Of a stretch of DNA of 64,000 bases, positions 48,835 through 61,136 are shown one piece after another. Within the stretch, counting starts at the first letter, position 1. Each line of letters starts with the position of its first letter. A program made the position numbers and the translations under genes. The notes beneath the pieces are model-generated. The model ran no database searches and had not been told where the DNA came from. It saw only the letters and a program-made list of their open reading frames with translations. Source of the DNA: Prorocentrum cordatum (lineage: Eukaryota > Sar > Dinophyceae > Prorocentrales > Prorocentraceae); NCBI GenBank assembly GCA_963575745.1, contig CAUYUJ010004292.1:1-64000 (forward strand), written 5' to 3'.

Positions 48835-49860
48835 AATGTTTCGCAGTGTAAATTTGGAGTTCCAGACCGCTTACGGTTGCCCTGCATTTGGTGGTTCTGC
48901 ATCGTGGCGCAATTGATCGCCGACCGATGTGTCGCCGTCGTCGCCGCGCATTTTGAGGCGCGTCGGCGTCGTCGCATCGTTCATACAGATCGTCGAGTCG
49001 CAGTTCCCGAGGAGTGAGGAGGCGGGCGAATCATTTCCGAGTGGCACGTGCGCAGCGCAATGTGCTGGGCAAGCATAAGCGGTTTGGAACCCCATGTGGT
49101 TTGGAATCCCGCTGTGGGGTGTCAAACCGCTTATGGTTGCCCTGCACCTGGTCGGTATGGAGAATAGGTGCAGTCACTCGCCGACGGATGCATCGCCGTC
49201 GTCGCCGCGCACTTTGGGACGCGTCGTCGTGGTTGCACCGTTTATGCGGATCGTCGATTCGCGGCTCCCGAGGAGTGAGAGGCGGGCGAATCACTTCCGA
49301 ATGACACGTGCGCAGCGCAGTGTGCAGGGCAACCATAAGCGGTTTGGAGTACCCCTGTGGTCTTTCAAGCCGTTTAATGGTTGCCTTGCTTCTGGTCGGC
49401 CCGGAGATGGGCGCAGTCGCTCGCCGACGGCTGCATCGCCGTCGCCGCGCGCACTCTGAGGCGCGCCAGCGTCGTCGCACCGTTCATACAGATTGTCGGC
49501 TCGCGGTGCTCGAGGAGCGAGATGCGGGCGAACCGTTTCCGCGTGACACGAGGGCAGCGCAGTGCGTCCAGAAGCGGTCCGAATCCCACCGTGGAGTGTC
49601 AAAGCGCTCATGGGTGCCCTGCAGTGTGTCGCTATGGATCGTTGAGATTCGCTCGCCGACTGATGCGTCGTCGTGGTCGCCGCGCATTTTGAGACGCGTC
49701 GGCATCGTCGCATCGTTGATGCAAATCGCAATGCCCGAAGAGTGAAGGGCGGGCGAATCACTTCCGAGCGACACGTGCGCAGCGCAATGTGCAGGGCAAC
49801 CACAAACGTAATCATGGTCTTGGTAGAAGCACGAAGCGGGCCAAAACTTTCGCAGCGCCC
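48835..49860. repeat. Tandem array, four units of about 225-260 bp
   Basis: Units carry GCGGGCGAATCACTTCCGA at about 49027, 49287, 49529 and 49754, plus AAGCGGTTTGGA and CGCCGTCGTCGCCGCGCA. The array is bordered on both sides by a GGTGGAAGCAGGAAGCGGGC-like word (48822 and 49822). Not coding. Confidence 0.82.
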
Positions 49861-50505
49861 ACGTAAAACGTTGTTGTTGGCGTTTTTAGCCCTTGGCGGG
49901 GGAACTGCGGCAGAAACGAAACAGCGGGACGAAGACAACAGAGATGACGAGGAACAGCTTTCGACCGGGAAACATAAACCATAAAAAGTAACGATGGTCC
50001 ACAGCGGCTGGCCTAAACACGCGAAACAAGGGAGCTACTACACACGCTAAAAACAAAACCGTTGCGTGCTTTTTGTTTGCAGACAAATCACAATGTGTCG
50101 TTTCAGTTGTTTCTCGTTTTTTGGCCCGATATGCAAAACGAGTTTGATGGATGAACAAAAGCACAGGGCGTTTGTGAGAAGAGCAAAGTGTAACCTGCAA
50201 AGAGGTTCGAACGAACACGTCCACATGGGAAGGACCCCCTCCGTGTGCGCGACATCGGGTGATCCCAAAAGGTCGGACCATTTTCTCCTGGTGCTGTCTC
50301 AACGACAAAGGCATCTTCATCACTTTCGCCCGGGGCCCGCCTGTGGGCGCCTCGTGCGCTGGGCGGGTGTGCCGAAGCTTCGCGTACACCCGTGGGCGCC
50401 TTGTGGGCTGGGCGGGTGTGCTGAGGTTTGGGGCGTTCGCCTGGTGCTCGCCCGTGCGTGCACGCCTGGTGGGCGTCTCGTGTTCCCGGGCGGTTGCGCA
50501 GACAG
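49861..50505. other. No supported gene
   Basis: Includes three GGGCGCCTTGTGGGCTGGGC-like repeats at 50340-50480. Confidence 0.4.
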
Positions 50506-50509
50506 CGCC

Positions 50510-50960
50510 ACGCAACTTGCACCACATCGCTTGCACCTTCGCAGGTTGCACCTCACAGCTTGCACCACACAGCTTGCACCACGTCGCTTGCGCCACATAG
50601 ATTGCACCGCGCAGCCTGCACCTAAGACCTTTCGCAGCAGAGCTTGCAACACACAGCTTGTACCGCATAGCTTACACAACACAGCTTGCACGGCATAGCG
50701 TGCACCGCTTTTCCACAACGTAGCGAACACCACACATCTTGCTCCACATTGATTGCATCACGTAGCTTGCGCGGCATGGCTTGCACGGCGTATCGGCGTA
50801 CTTTACACAACAGGTCATACACCACATGCGCACCTGGCACCACATGGCTTGCACGACGTAGCTTGCACCGCATAGCTTAGACCACGCAGCTGGCACCATA
50901 CAGCTCGAACCACACCGCTTGCACCACCCAGGTTGCTTCGCATGGCTTGCACCACGTAGC
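50510..50960. repeat. Minisatellite, TTGCACCACATAGC type
   Basis: Units of about 16-18 bp such as AGCTTGCACCACACAGC; a second array of the same type lies at 51300-51535. Frames encode Cys/Thr/His/Ala repeats and are not genes. Confidence 0.85.
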
Positions 50961-51299
50961 ATGCACATACACACACACACACTGTACCACTGCATTGCGT
51001 TGCTGCTCTTTGCTTGCTGCTGTGGCATACCCGAAACATGAATGATTGTCCGGCTCATGGGGGAGGCGTTCACAACATTCGAATCCATTGTTCATCCTCC
51101 CTCCCTCTCCTCGTTCTGCCGCCCTGTCTCTTCGCGCACCCTTCCTTCCCCAGTTGCTCTGCTACGTTTTAGGGTTGATCCGTAACGCACCATCTGTGCT
51201 TCAGGCCTCCGCGTGCGGCTCCTTGATGATTGCTGAGGGGCACGGCACCGATTGTTAACTTGCTCTGCCGTCGGTCCCACATGAGTTTCGGAAAGCAGA

Positions 51300-51535
51300 G
51301 TGTTGACACGACGCAGCTTGCACCACATAGCTTGCGCCGCATAGCTTGCAGCGCATTGCGTGCACAACAGATCGTACACCAAATAGCTTACACTACATTG
51401 CTTGCACCACATAGCTTGCAGCACGTAGCTTGCACCACAGCTGTCACTGCGCCACACAGCTTACAACAAGTTGCTTGCAGCACATATTGTGTTGGAACCC
51501 ATAGCTTATACTGCATAGCCTGCACCACAGAGTTT
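51300..51535. repeat. Minisatellite, TTGCACCACATAGC type, second array
   Basis: Same unit as 50510-50960, separated by about 340 bp of other sequence. Confidence 0.8.
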
Positions 51536-53308
51536 CCACGCCCACGGAGCAATTACGTACTGTTTGGGGCCCAAGCTCGCAGACACGTCTGCTAGGAATC
51601 TGCCCCCGCCAGTCCTCGCCGACTCTGCCCGCCCATCGCAGCGGTGCTTCGGGGCGTCCCGGAGAAGACGGTTCGTCGTCACGAGTCCCAGAGCCGTGAG
51701 AGTGGGACGAGGTGCAGGTACCAAACAAGTATTGCACGACTGTTGGAGCTAGAGGGGGTGTCTGATGTTTCGGGTGGTCTGGCTTGCGATGTCTTGGCGG
51801 GTGCCCGGGGATCCGGGCAGAAGGCTGACCTTTCCTGGGCCGTTCTGGGGGGGGGCGGGGGGGCGGACATGGCTCCTCTGGGAGGTTTGTGACTTCCAGC
51901 CTCAAGCATCTGGCCTCCCAACACCGCCTCCACCCTCCGACCTCCAACCTTCACCATCTGAGCACCCGCGCCTTCAGCCTCCGGCGTGTGACCTACGACT
52001 TCCCTCCCGCAGGTCGACTCCCCGCCACCACCAGCTCAGCATGTCGACCTCCACCTTCGGACCCTGACCACGGACTTCCCACTCCCACTGCCTATCCACC
52101 TCCAGCCTCCACGGGCCCGGAATTCCGACTTGACTCCGACCTCCCGCCGCCGGCGGACACCACTGCTGCCTCCACCGCTCGACCTCCAGTATCCAATTTG
52201 CACACCAACTCGGCACCCCGACATCCAGCCCACAGCATCAAGCTTCCCATTGTCCTCAGGTCGCACGTCCCTGCCACCTCCACCTGTCGACGTGCAATGA
52301 GTTTCGGCTTCCACATCCCGTTTCCCAACTCTAACCTCCAGTTTTCGACCCCAAATCTTATGTGTGCGCGGTTGGCTCCCACGCTCTGACCTCCAGCCTA
52401 GACCACCTAAATTATACTGACCATTCCGACCCCCAGCTCCCAACTCAAGCCGTCGACACAACTCGGTACATGCCACGCTCGACCTCCGCCAAACGACCTG
52501 GGGCCCCAGCCGTCAGAGTCCCGGCTCCCAACTTCCAAACTTCCAACATCCAACATTCGACATCGATTCACCATCCAGCTTCCGACATCGACATTGCAGC
52601 GTGCATGCTCAATTTCCGCTACGTACAGCACCGACGGTGATCGGTGACAAGCACGCACGTGTTATCGACAAATGGCAGATAGCTACCGCGAGTTCATTCG
52701 GATCGCTAGAGGATGCTAGCACGCGGACAATATGAATCGAGCCCCACCGCGCAGGCCCCGAAGGACCCCCCGCGGCCAGCGGCACTGCGCGCTCGCCTCG
52801 CCTCCCCTCTCTCGGGAAGCTCGGAGGAGGGCGGGGGACCCAAGCGTAGACACCACCACCACCATCTCCCTCACCCCCTCCCTCTCCTCAGGGAGGAGGA
52901 GGGGACAGGGAGGGTCGAGAAAGGAGGAGGAATCGCCGTGGTGGTGGTGGTGTATGCTCCTGGGGCCCCCAGAGGGGGCCCGGGGGGCGCTCTGGCGGGT
53001 CGGCCTGCCCGGGGGGGGAAGCTCGGGCCGCGGGGCCCCTCGGCCGCGGCGGGGCCGAGAGGGCCGCAGGCGCCGAAGCGCCGCAGGCGCGCGGGGGCGA
53101 CCGGGGGGGGGGCGGGGGGCCCCCGCTGTGGCCGCGGGGGCGGGCTGCGGCGGAGGGGGCGGAGCAGTGCGGGGGCGGCCAGGGAGGGGGTGATGACCGG
53201 GCCGGGGGGGGGATACATGATCCAGGGACGCCCACGCCCCCCCCCCCCCCCCCCAGATGGTACGGTCCCAGGATTTCTCGGCCCCCCCCCCCGGATGGTA
53301 TGGTCCCA
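51536..53308. other. No supported gene
   Basis: 51880-52640 is rich in GACCTCCA and CCAACTTCC words, a degenerate minisatellite. 52850-53300 is extremely GC-rich with long G and C runs. Confidence 0.4.
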
Positions 53309-53310
53309 GA

Positions 53311-53342
<32 letters not shown>

Positions 53343-53348
53343 CGATAA

Positions 53349-53384
<36 letters not shown>

Positions 53385-53462
53385 TGACGACGACGACGAC
53401 GATGACGACGACGATGACGATGACGACGACGACGAGACGACGACGACGACGAGGACGACGAG

Positions 53463-53492
<30 letters not shown>
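53309..53492. repeat. (GAC)n microsatellite
   Basis: GAC/GAT repeats, about 180 bp. Below it, 53510-53660 repeats ACCACACCACATCCACAGGG twice. Confidence 0.95.
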
Positions 53493-53495
<3 letters not shown>

Positions 53496-53794
53496 CTCTG
53501 AACCACAACAGCACCACACCACATCCACAGGGGGGGGGAGGGGGGCACCGCAACACCACGCCACGCCCACCTCTGAACCACCACAGCACCACACCACATC
53601 CACAGGGGGGGGGGGAACCGCAGCGCAGCACCACGCCACGCCCACAGGGGGGGGCGGGGGGGACCATCGCGCGGGGGGGGGGGGCCCAATGGCATCAGCA
53701 TTGGGGGGGGGGGGGGCCCAAACCCTGGACCATATATGTCGTGTCGCCTCTTCATCCCCAGCCCCTGCGAGACCCCCAGCAAAGAGCCCTCCCC

Positions 53795-53925
53795 AGTTGG
53801 GGGTACACCCCTCGAACCCCGAAGGGAACGGCCTATATCCTCATCTAGGGTGTAAATCGGCTAGTGGGGCCCAGGCCACGCCGCTGGGGCTGGGGCTGGG
53901 GATCGGCTAAACGATACCCAGGGGG
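53795..53925. mobile_element. Foldback element, GTATCGTTTAACCGATC family, copy 2 (left end missing)
   Basis: Shares CCCAGTTGGGGGTACACCC, GGGGCCCAGGCCACGCCGCT and the right end GGGGATCGGCTAAACGATAC with 35298-35486. The matching left arm is not clear. Confidence 0.65.
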
Positions 53926-54232
53926 GGCATATCACGGTGCATCTTCCTCTTCCCATGCGGCCCCGGTCTCCCCATGGGCCGCGCACGTGCCGCCGGCCAT
54001 GATTTGCGGGCCCCCCCCCCGTCTCCTCTCGGACGCCCCCGAGACAGCACCGCGATACCACGAAGCAGGAAGGGTGCTTGTTCGAATGCCTCGCTCGGCG
54101 TAGGGGCCGCTCGTGGGTGTTGGGGCGCCCGTGCACACGCCTGGGCCTCGTGCGTTGGGGGGGCGGTGGGCGGATGCGGCTTTCATGGCGCCCGCCCCCT
54201 CCCAGCCGAGAGCGTGCCCAAGAGTGTGAACG

Positions 54233-54409
54233 TACAGTCTGCCCGCATAGTAAGGATGGGCAACCTTCCCAAGGGTACCCTTGCATCCTTGCCTTCTCGG
54301 CCCATCCTTGGCCGCTTTCGTTGGCCGCGGCCCGCTCGAGAAGCTTCGAAATATGCGTCCAAGGCCCTTGCATCCTTATCGCGCATTCTTACTATACGGG
54401 TTGACTGTA
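54233..54409. mobile_element. TIR element, family 3 (177 bp)
   Basis: Left end TACAGTCTGCCCGCATAGTA and right end TACTATACGGGTTGACTGTA are inverted repeats of about 26 bp. CCCTTGCATCCTT recurs inside. Single copy in this window; no clear target duplication. Confidence 0.65.
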
Positions 54410-54952
54410 GCGCGACCGGAATAGCAACCATAATCAGAATTCGTCCTGGCTTCGGACCAAGAATTTCGGTCATACGTTGGCGCGTTCGGATGATTTCGGG
54501 CGCCGGTTTCGGTCACCCTCGGGCAGGCGTTCGGGCACAGTTTCGGTCGTGACCCGCCCCTGGCAGAGACGCGGCTGCGTGACGGCTGCAGTGCCGTGCT
54601 GGAGTAGAAAAAAGGTCGGGCGGAAGGAGCGCTCTGCCTGCCAGGGGGGTGGGGGGGGGCTGGGCAACGCCGTCGCCCAGCCCCCCCCCCCAACCAAGAT
54701 TCGAGATTTCCTTCTCGGCAAGATTCGGTTTGAGTTTTCTGGAGATTCCTGGGGCAGCGAGAGGTCTTCCCTTCACCCGATCTAAGGCAACGGGGGCCGC
54801 GGCACGGCCGACGTGCGGAAGCAGAGAGGTCCGAGGCTCAAGATGCAGATCTTGCAATAGGGGGGCGGGCGCGGGGTGGGTCGCGGGTGGGTCGCTGGGG
54901 CGTGTGGGTCGCGGGGTGGGTCGGGGGTGGGTGGCGGGCGAGGACGACAAGG
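54410..54952. other. No gene seen
   Basis: Includes a G-run/C-run hairpin (GGGGGCTGGGCAACGCC with GTCGCCCAGCCCCC, 54648-54690) and GGTGGGTCGCGGG repeats at 54870-54940. Confidence 0.4.
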
Positions 54953-54971
54953 CAACAACAACAACAACAAG

Positions 54972-55005
<34 letters not shown>

Positions 55006-55060
55006 GCAACAACAACAACAACCACAACAACAACAATAATAACAACAACAACAACAATCA
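54953..55060. repeat. (AAC)n microsatellite
   Basis: About 36 units of AAC with a few AAT and AGC interruptions. Confidence 0.95.
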
Positions 55061-55261
55061 CTTTACCCGAACGCTCAGTGTTCTCACCAGTGCCAGGGTT
55101 TTCATGCGACGCCAGCCAATACCCCCACTTTGTGGGGGGGCAGTGCAAGCTCTACCAAATATCCACACGACTCTTCGCCACCACCCACACCCAGCTTCCC
55201 GCCCTATGACGTTCGGACACTTCACTTCGTGGCCTGCGGACGACCGTGGCTACTACACTGG

Positions 55262-55350
55262 CGTGGAGTACACACCCACAGAAGTTGTTAAGCCTACGTT
55301 CGTACACCCACAGAAGTTCTTAAGCCTTGTTAACCCACAGAAGTTGTTAA
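55262..55350. repeat. Three copies of ACCCACAGAAGTTGTTAAGCC
   Basis: Imperfect direct repeats of CCCACAGAAGTTGTTAAGCC with spacers of about 15 bp. Confidence 0.75.
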
Positions 55351-55389
55351 GCCTTCCACAGAACATCTGTTGCAGGACCTACGGTGCGA

Positions 55390-56230
55390 TTCGTGTGATT
55401 TTATGATGCGCGGTGCTAAAATTCTTAAGAAGCCCAATGGTTTTTGGAGATTTCGGCGTGCGCGCGCGAAGAAAAAACGAATGTGTCCCGCATGGTATTA
55501 TTTGACAGGGATGATGGCCCTGGCAGGTGCGCAACCGTTGTCGCAGAAGTTCGAAAAAGTTGCTCGCAAAAGCCCGTTTGACAGAAATGTTTAAAAAGTG
55601 TTGGGTTTCCTACGAATCCGCAAGAGCGCGCGGGATGAGATTTTGACATTTTTTTGTTGAAAAACCATTGGTTTTTTGATGTTTTTATGTTAAAAATCGC
55701 TGCGAACACTAAGGTTTTGGAAGGATTTCGTCTTGCGCGCGCGAATGTCCACTTTACCTTATTTTTTGCAAGGGATTCTTGAAATTTGATTATATTAGAA
55801 CAAGAAATGTCATTTTATAGTGTTTTTTGCAAGGGAAAGCGGGGGGGAACAAAACAACCGGATCTTGATCACATCGAATTACCTGAGGCTTCCTCACGAA
55901 AATGATGAAAATGTAGCTGCGGCCTAGGCGGCGCAGGGGGGCCGTGCACCAGGGGTCCCAACAATAATTATTCTTTAGAATTAATAATGTTCAACAACAA
56001 CAACAATAACAACGCCAACAACACCAACAGCACCAAGCCTTTTAAGACCGTTCGCCCCTATCCGATCACGTGCCAATCAATACGTATATCCCAAACCCGC
56101 GGTACCTGCTCTCGTCGTCTTCGATCGTGCCCCCTTGGGGGTATATTTTCCTTACTTGTCACGTGCATGTAGTGCAGCCCCTAAAACAAGGGAAGAGAAG
56201 ACGGGTGGAAGGGTGAGGGAGAATAATTGA
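55390..56230. other. AT-richer region, no supported gene
   Basis: Noticeably less GC than the rest, with CGTGCGCGCGCGAA words resembling the duplication at 46180-46785 and a short AAC repeat at 55991-56030. Confidence 0.4.
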
Positions 56231-56389
56231 GCACAAGAGAAATTTGCAGGAGAGGGGGCAAGGAGCAGAAAACAAGTGGTATAACCAAACGGGCAGATCG
56301 GATGGGCAGACCCATAGAGGGCAGGTCGGGAAGGCGGGCCCAGGCGACGAGGTCGAGCAGGCGAGTTGCTAAAGTGTGGATCCTGCATG

Positions 56390-56580
56390 AATCGCCATCG
56401 CGAGGAAGTCTGTCTCGAGCGATAGCGCGATTCTTAAATAACGTGAGAGCAGCCAAAGCGAGAGCGTGATTCCTGAGCGCCGAGGGCGCATCATCTGAAT
56501 AGATAGCGAGGCAGTCCCACGCGAGAGCGCGATGCGTACATGAATTGTGAGGAAGTCCCGCGCGAGAGCGCGATTTGGGA
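56390..56580. repeat. Degenerate tandem repeat GCGAGAGCGCGAT
   Basis: Four imperfect units of CCGCGCGAGAGCGCGAT with spacers including GAATTGTGAGGAAGTC. The last is the start of the dispersed repeat at 56552. Confidence 0.6.
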
Positions 56581-56900
56581 ATGAGCTGTGAGGGCGTATC
56601 AGACGGGAGCCGTTGTTGTTGTAACTCGGGGGCCAGGGGGCCCAATTTGAGATCAGTGATTTCCCATGAAAAACACGGTGCGAGCCTCGGGGGAAGAATT
56701 TGTATTGAAGAATCAGAATGGTCACTGGAGGGGCGGATCAACAATAACGATTCTCCAGTAGTGAGAGTTCAACAACAACAACAACGACAACATCAGCAGC
56801 ACCGACACCAATAACAGCACAGCGAACATACTCCGCAAGACGGAACACCGTCTCTACCATGCACCCAGGGACCACGAATGACCGCTCGCCCCCCTCACTT
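56552..56900. repeat. Dispersed repeat, CCGCGCGATAGCGCGAT family, copy 2
   Basis: Starts AAGTCCCGCGCGAGAGCGCG and matches 43342-43688 in order: GGGAGCCGTTGTTGTTGT, GGGGCCAGGGGGCCC, CAACAACAACAAC, then CATGCACCCAGGGACCACG. Confidence 0.75.
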
Positions 56901-57539
56901 TGATAATACAGCTGATATAGATTTCATTGCTATTATTAATCAAACGTAGTGCCACCGTTGCTACTGCTGCCCCTGCCATCTCTGACGACAGCTCTGAGGC
57001 AGAAGTAGGTCAATCCAATCTGTTTGTAGGTGTTCCATACGTTTCTGGTCTAGCACGTGCGCTCGGTGCATTTGGTTATGTGTGTCGCAAGTTCTCCTCA
57101 GGTATTCGTTCCCGACGTGTTTGTAGTTCACCCTATTTCTGGATGTCCTTGGACCCTGGAGAGTTCTCAACTGCAGTGCGCATACTCATCGACCTTGCCT
57201 AGGCCCCTCCTTGGTCGAACATTGGTGAGTGCGTCAGGGTCCTCCAATTGGGGTTTCTTGTTTATTGTGCCTAGTGCCTCGCAGCAGTGCTGGTCACTTG
57301 CACCGTGCAAAACAACGCTCAACAGCAGCAGTTTCCCTGGTGGGCAACAGGCGTCCATGAGCACTGCCCCGGCAGTGTGCTGTTCCAGGCGTTGCCCCGA
57401 ATTTCGGGGCAGCGCTGCCTGGCGGCGGCGCCCTCCCTCGACCTGTGCACCTCCCCCTCCGCCGTCGCCGTGCAGCGGTCGGGGCCTCGACGTTCTGGCC
57501 TTCGTCTTTCGGCGGCAGGGATTGTATTCTTGACCCGCG
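56901..57539. other. No supported gene
   Basis: A plus-strand frame to 57202 (FVGVPYVSGLARALGAFGY) looks protein-like but is short and lacks an ATG; it may be a fragment of a gene. Confidence 0.3.
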
Positions 57540-58010
57540 CGCACGTGACCGCTTCCAGGGAGCCCCCTCACCCCCCCCCGGGGTGCCCCTCACGCCTCCC
57601 CTTGGGGGGCCCCCCGCAGCCTCTCCTGGGGGGGGGGCCCTCGCGAGCCATTGGGGGGTCCCTCGGGCCCCCCACGGGGGCCCCCCCACAACACCCCCCA
57701 GTTACGGCGAGTATAGGTCTGATATGGTCACATATGTTTCGGGTGGCTCTGCACCCCCCCACCTGATGGGGGCCCTCTCGACCCCTTAACAGGTCGCCCT
57801 CCCCCCCCGAGGGTCTTCTCAACCCCCCTGGGGGCCCCCGCAACCCTCTCAGGGGGGCCCCGCGACTCCCCTACGGGGGCCCCCTCACCCCCACCAGGGG
57901 GGGGCGCCGCCACACCCCAGAAGCCCCCATCACCCCCTGGAGGGGAGCTTGCCCCCCAGAGGGCCCTGTGCTCTCCCAAGCAAGTGGCCCCCTGACCTCC
58001 TGGATGCCCC
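57540..58010. repeat. C/G-run-rich minisatellite (GGGGGCCCCC type)
   Basis: Alternating C runs and G runs with CCCCCACGGGGGCCCCC-like words. Frames encode Gly/Pro repeats and are not genes. Confidence 0.7.
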
Positions 58011-58380
58011 CCCCCGTCTGGTGGGCGATGGAGCAGCATGCAGCAGGCAACAGCGCGCCGCGGCAAGCAACAGCACGTTGCAGCAGCACCATCATTCAGC
58101 ACCCTCCAGCACGACTCGTGATCGGCAGGGGATGTGCCACCATACGGCAACGCACATCAGCACGCACCAGCTGATGTCAGTGCGCAGCGGAACACATCAG
58201 CAGACGATTGCAGGCATCATCACGCATCGGTAACATTGGCATTCGTAAGGAAGCAGCAGAATTCAGCAAAATTCAGCAACATTGCAATAATCACATAAGC
58301 GCACAGCTGGTTGCGAGGACCGCCGCTGATTTTAGTACTGCTGCCATCGTTTCTGTCGTTGCTGCTGCTGCTGCATCGGA
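58011..58380. other. No gene seen
   Basis: CAGCA-rich short words near 58030-58110, otherwise ordinary. Confidence 0.4.
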
Positions 58381-58480
58381 GAGAAGGAGAGAGAGAGAGA
58401 GAGAGAGAACAAAAAAACAAACAAAAAGTAGGAAAGAACGAGAGATAGAGAGAGCGAGAGAGAGAGAGAGAGAGCGAGCA
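58381..58480. repeat. (GA)n microsatellite
   Basis: GA repeats interrupted by an A-rich stretch; a second tract lies at 58643-58795. Confidence 0.92.
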
Positions 58481-58642
58481 AGAGGATCTGCCGCAAGGCT
58501 TTCTAGAACGCAGGAGGGCGCTGCACCGACAATCGCTGCTGCCTGGGCAATGGCGCCCAATCGCGAAATTTGCATCTACCCGAACGTGTGTTGCCCTGAC
58601 CGGTGGATCCACTATGAACTCCGACACGCCTTCATATGTACA

Positions 58643-58795
58643 TAGAGAGAGAGACACAAAAAAGAGGAAAGAGAGAGAAGGAGAGAGGAAGATACACTAA
58701 CGATGTATACAGAGAGAAAAGAGAAAGAGAGAGATAGAGAGAGCAAAGGAGAGAAAGAGAGAGAGAGAGAGAGAAACAGTGAGAGAGAGAGAAAC
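58643..58795. repeat. (GA)n microsatellite, second tract
   Basis: Long GAGA tract with AAA interruptions. Confidence 0.92.
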
Positions 58796-59110
58796 ATACG
58801 TGCTATAGAGCTCGGGCCGCATCAGGTACTGAGCACGGAAATGTCTCTGGTGGATATTTGGAACCAGAGTTGGTCCCGCGAGAAGACTGAGTACAGGAGC
58901 ACGGGGTGCAAAGTTGACTGGAGCAGGGAAGTGGAGCAGTGATCGAGAACGCGGGTGGACCGGATTGGGGCATGTTGTGGGCTGGCAACTATAGCAAAGC
59001 GGTCCCAATCCAATCGTTTCTGCAGTGTCGCGGGATTGGGGTTCTGCTTATTGTGCGACCTTGAATGTTCTGAGGGAGTGTTCTTATAATGACGAGAAAG
59101 AGGAGGGGAG
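58796..59110. other. No gene seen
   Basis: Ordinary sequence between two microsatellites. Confidence 0.4.
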
Positions 59111-59119
59111 GAGGAAGGG

Positions 59120-59658
59120 AGGAGGAGGAGGAGCAGGATGAGGCTGATGATAATGCCGGTGGTGGTCATGATGACGTTGATGGGTATGATGGTGATCGTG
59201 ATTGTGGAGACGACGATGCTGTTTATAAGGATGGTGAATGCGACGACAATTGCGATGAATCACTGACACCAAGGACAACGACATGACTGACACTGTTGCT
59301 GATGATAGCGATACTGGCGATGATCACGACAACGACTACGGCTGTGATAATGATGAGGAGCAGGAGGAATGGTGAGTGATGATGTTGTTGTTGATGATGA
59401 TCATGAGTGTAGTGGTGTTGCCAGGGGTTATGATGGTATTGCTGCTCATGGTGATAGTGTTGGTAATGATGTTGGCGACCAAGACGATGATAGTGATGAT
59501 GATGGTGATGATGATAATGATGAGGATGATGCTGACGATGATGATGATGATGATGATGATGATGCTGATGATGATGATGCTGATGATGCTGATGATGTCG
59601 ATGATGCTGATGCTGATGCTGATGCTGATGCTGATGATACTGATGATGATGATGATGC

Positions 59659-59720
<62 letters not shown>
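59120..59720. repeat. (GAT)n microsatellite
   Basis: Loose GAT/GAC repeats to about 59500, then a denser GATGATGCTGAT tract to 59720. Asp and Met runs on the plus strand are not genes. Confidence 0.92.
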
Positions 59721-59723
<3 letters not shown>

Positions 59724-60009
59724 GGTTGTGTATAGCACGGATACAGGAGATAAATAACCAACACTTCGTTGGGCTCTGACGGGGTGCCGCAACCGCGCGG
59801 TTCAGCCGTAGCGGTTGCCCGATGGTCCGACCAACCCTGCCGTGTCTACACCCCGCCGTGCTGCGGGTGTGACGGCCGCCGGTGTTTGGAGACCGACTCG
59901 AGCCTGGTAGTACGGGCCGGAGCACGGACGAGGCAAGGCGAATACAGAAGTGATGACCCACCGAACGTCATCACCCAAAACAATGAGGGATTTGATGGAG
60001 CATACCTAT

Positions 60010-60850
60010 TTGAAGCCCGCCTCCTCTGACACGCCTCCCTGAATCACACCTCCGCGGAGCACGCCACGTCGAAGCACGCTACGACGAGGCACGCCTGATG
60101 AAGCACCCCCGTGATGAAGCAACCCCCGATGAGGCAGTCCTCGGCGGTGAACCGTTCCACGATGTGGCAGTCCACGGTCAAGCACTCCGCGAAGAACTCT
60201 TTGATGAAGCATTCCACGATGACGCAGTCCACGCTGAAGCACTCTTTGGTGAAGCACTCCCAGGCTCCCAGGGAAGCACACCTTTGTGAAGCACTTCTTG
60301 GTGAAACACTCCTTTGTGAAACGCTCCGGCAAGCACGCCTCCGCGGAGCACCCCCGAAGTAGCCCTCCACGATGTACCGCCCCACAGTGAAGCACGCCGC
60401 GACGTGGAATCCTTCGCTGAAATCCGCCACGATGAAGCACGCACGCACTGGGTGAAGCTTGCCGCTAGGAGGCACGCCTCCGTGAAGCACGTACGGCACG
60501 ATGAAGCACGCCAGCTTGAAGCACGCCGCTCCGACGAAGCATGCCACAACGGAGCCCTCTGGGGAGCCCTCTTCGATGAAGTGCGCACTCATGATGAAGC
60601 ACGCCACTCCGATGAAGATCACAGTGAAGCCCTCCGCGACGTACAACTCAACCATGTAGCACGCCATTCCCTGAGGAAGCATGCCTCCGTGAAGCACTCC
60701 ACGATGTAGCACGCCTCGTTACCGCCCCCAACAGCGAAGGACCTCCAGAAAAGCACTCCACGGTGAAGCACGCCGCGATGAGGCACATGAAGCACTCCAC
60801 GATGCAGCATTCAACGAAACACTCCCCGATGAAGCGGTGGCTGGTGACAT
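60010..60850. repeat. Minisatellite, GATGAAGCACGCC type
   Basis: Dozens of degenerate units of about 15-27 bp (GATGAAGCACGCCACG, GTGAAGCACTCC). Frames on the minus strand encode Cys/Phe/Ala repeats and are not genes. Confidence 0.85.
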
Positions 60851-61136
60851 GGCCCGCGCTGGTGCTGTCTCTCTCACACACACACCGCAAAAACCACAAC
60901 GGTCTGAAACATTTCTGTGGTAGCCAACTCCAGAGCGCCAGGCTGCGCGCCAGGAAACCAGGAGCTAAGGCTGGCACCGCGGCACTGTATGGAAAGGCCA
61001 AGCCCATTGACTGCCTGGCGCCGACGCCGCCAGTGCACGAGGGACACCTGGAGCCCAGCAGCCAGCAGAGGTGGCTCCCCACCCAGCGCGTGACGCGCGA
61101 TCAGTGCGTACCTCGTGGACGGAAGAGACGAGAGGT
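60851..61136. other. No supported gene
   Basis: A plus-strand frame (KAGTAALYGKAKPIDCLAP) looks mildly protein-like but has no clean start and runs into the foldback element. Confidence 0.3.

Noticed and set aside
52713-53667. Several 150-300-codon frames on both strands
   Set aside because: By-products of extremely GC-rich DNA and the GAC microsatellite.
56927-57202. 91-codon plus-strand frame
   Set aside because: Protein-like wording but no ATG start and too short; perhaps a fragment of a gene.
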